A program made the translations under genes and the position numbers. The notes beneath the pieces are model-generated. The model did not search any database, was not told where the DNA came from, and saw nothing but the letters and a program-made list of their open reading frames with translations. From Crotophaga sulcirostris (Eukaryota > Chordata > Aves > Cuculiformes > Crotophagidae): a stretch of DNA of 64,000 nt. The stretch spans positions 158,063 to 222,062 of the forward strand of contig VYZB01000328.1 of the NCBI GenBank assembly GCA_013397455.1. The letters are read 5' to 3'. Positions 63,748 through 64,000 of this stretch are shown here, piece after piece (within the stretch, counting starts at the first letter, position 1; every line of letters starts with the position of its first letter).

Positions 63748-64000
63748 GCGTTTGCAATGCAGATGAAACCTAAAGTTGCATTTGCCAGTGCAGGCAGCGC
63801 CAGCGAGCAACAGCCACATCTGCCCGGCCCAAAGGAGGGGGATTTGAGCAAACGGCCCCGCGTTCCGGTACCGGAGCAGCACCTCGCCTGCAGCTCGGCT
63901 GCGCCTGGCACCGAGGGGTCCCCAGCCGCCCCCCTGGCACCGCGGGGTCCCCAGCCGCCCCCCTGGCACCGAAGGGTCCCCAGCCGCCCCCCTGGCACCG
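63748..64000 (-). promoter_or_regulatory. CpG-rich edge, possible IL1RAP promoter or first exon
   Basis: From about 63830 to the window end the sequence is GC-rich with many CpGs (CCCCGCG, TTCCGGTACCGG, CTCGCC, CAGCTCGGCTGCGCC), unlike the AT-rich surroundings. It lies upstream of the gene in the right orientation. On the minus strand a GTGAGC donor-like site at 63747-63742 could end a non-coding first exon. This is inference: no TATA box or transcript evidence is visible, and the CpG richness comes partly from the minisatellite at the edge. Confidence 0.3.
63904..64000. repeat. 29-bp GC-rich minisatellite, continues past the window
   Basis: Units start at 63904, 63933, 63962 and 63991 with an exact 29-bp period (CCTGGCACCGAGGGGTCCCC followed by AGCCGCCCC). 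The three full units differ only at the eleventh and twelfth positions after the start (AG, CG or AA). The fourth is cut by the window end, so total length is unknown. On the minus strand each unit carries G6 and G4 runs. Confidence 0.97.

Noticed and set aside
63700..63998. Minus-strand frames with repeated PGGRLGT-type units
   Set aside because: The repetition comes from the 29-bp minisatellite, whose unit is not a multiple of three, so each unit changes frame. The frames are open because the sequence is GC-rich. No sign of a real protein.
1..64000. tRNA genes, CRISPR arrays, bacterial operons or integrated viral genes
   Set aside because: I saw no tRNA A/B-box pair that fits, no regularly spaced direct repeats with spacers, and no viral gene motifs. 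The sequence is ordinary vertebrate nuclear DNA.

Overview
This is a 64 kb piece of a bird nuclear genome. The evidence is a set of 5'-truncated CR1 LINE fragments, the absence of any mammalian-type SINE or L1 sequence that I could see, and a vertebrate multi-exon gene with short introns. The bird order cannot be told from the sequence alone.

The window holds one recognisable protein-coding gene: IL1RAP, the interleukin-1 receptor accessory protein (IL-1R3, IL-1RAcP), on the minus strand. Its start codon is at 48598-48600. Ten coding exons run leftwards to a stop at 22593, giving a 592-residue membrane receptor: signal peptide, three Ig domains, one transmembrane helix and a cytoplasmic TIR domain. 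All inspected exon boundaries have GT donors and AG acceptors, and all joins keep phase. A second, mutually exclusive terminal exon at 15555-16276 encodes the neuronal IL1RAPb TIR half and its long tail (692 residues). Read-through of the donor at 29244 meets a stop after 19 residues and an AATAAA 25 nt later, which predicts a 373-residue soluble decoy form. One locus therefore appears to encode three receptors: signalling, neuronal/modulatory and soluble.

Layout: 1-14.9 kb is downstream flank with three CR1 pieces and no gene I can support. 14.9-16.3 kb is the IL1RAPb terminal exon, with a 3'UTR that carries a perfect 68-bp tandem duplication. 16.3-23.0 kb holds the canonical terminal exon and probably its long 3'UTR, which contains two CR1 pieces. 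23.0-35.9 kb holds eight internal coding exons. 35.9-48.5 kb is a large intron with two CR1 pieces. 48.5 kb is the signal-peptide exon. 48.6-63.7 kb is probably 5'UTR intron with no exon identified. 63.7-64.0 kb is a CpG-rich edge with a 29-bp minisatellite, possibly the promoter side of the gene.

I found no undescribed system. The points most worth following are the predicted soluble isoform, the unusual C-terminus of the canonical isoform, and the two sequence duplications.
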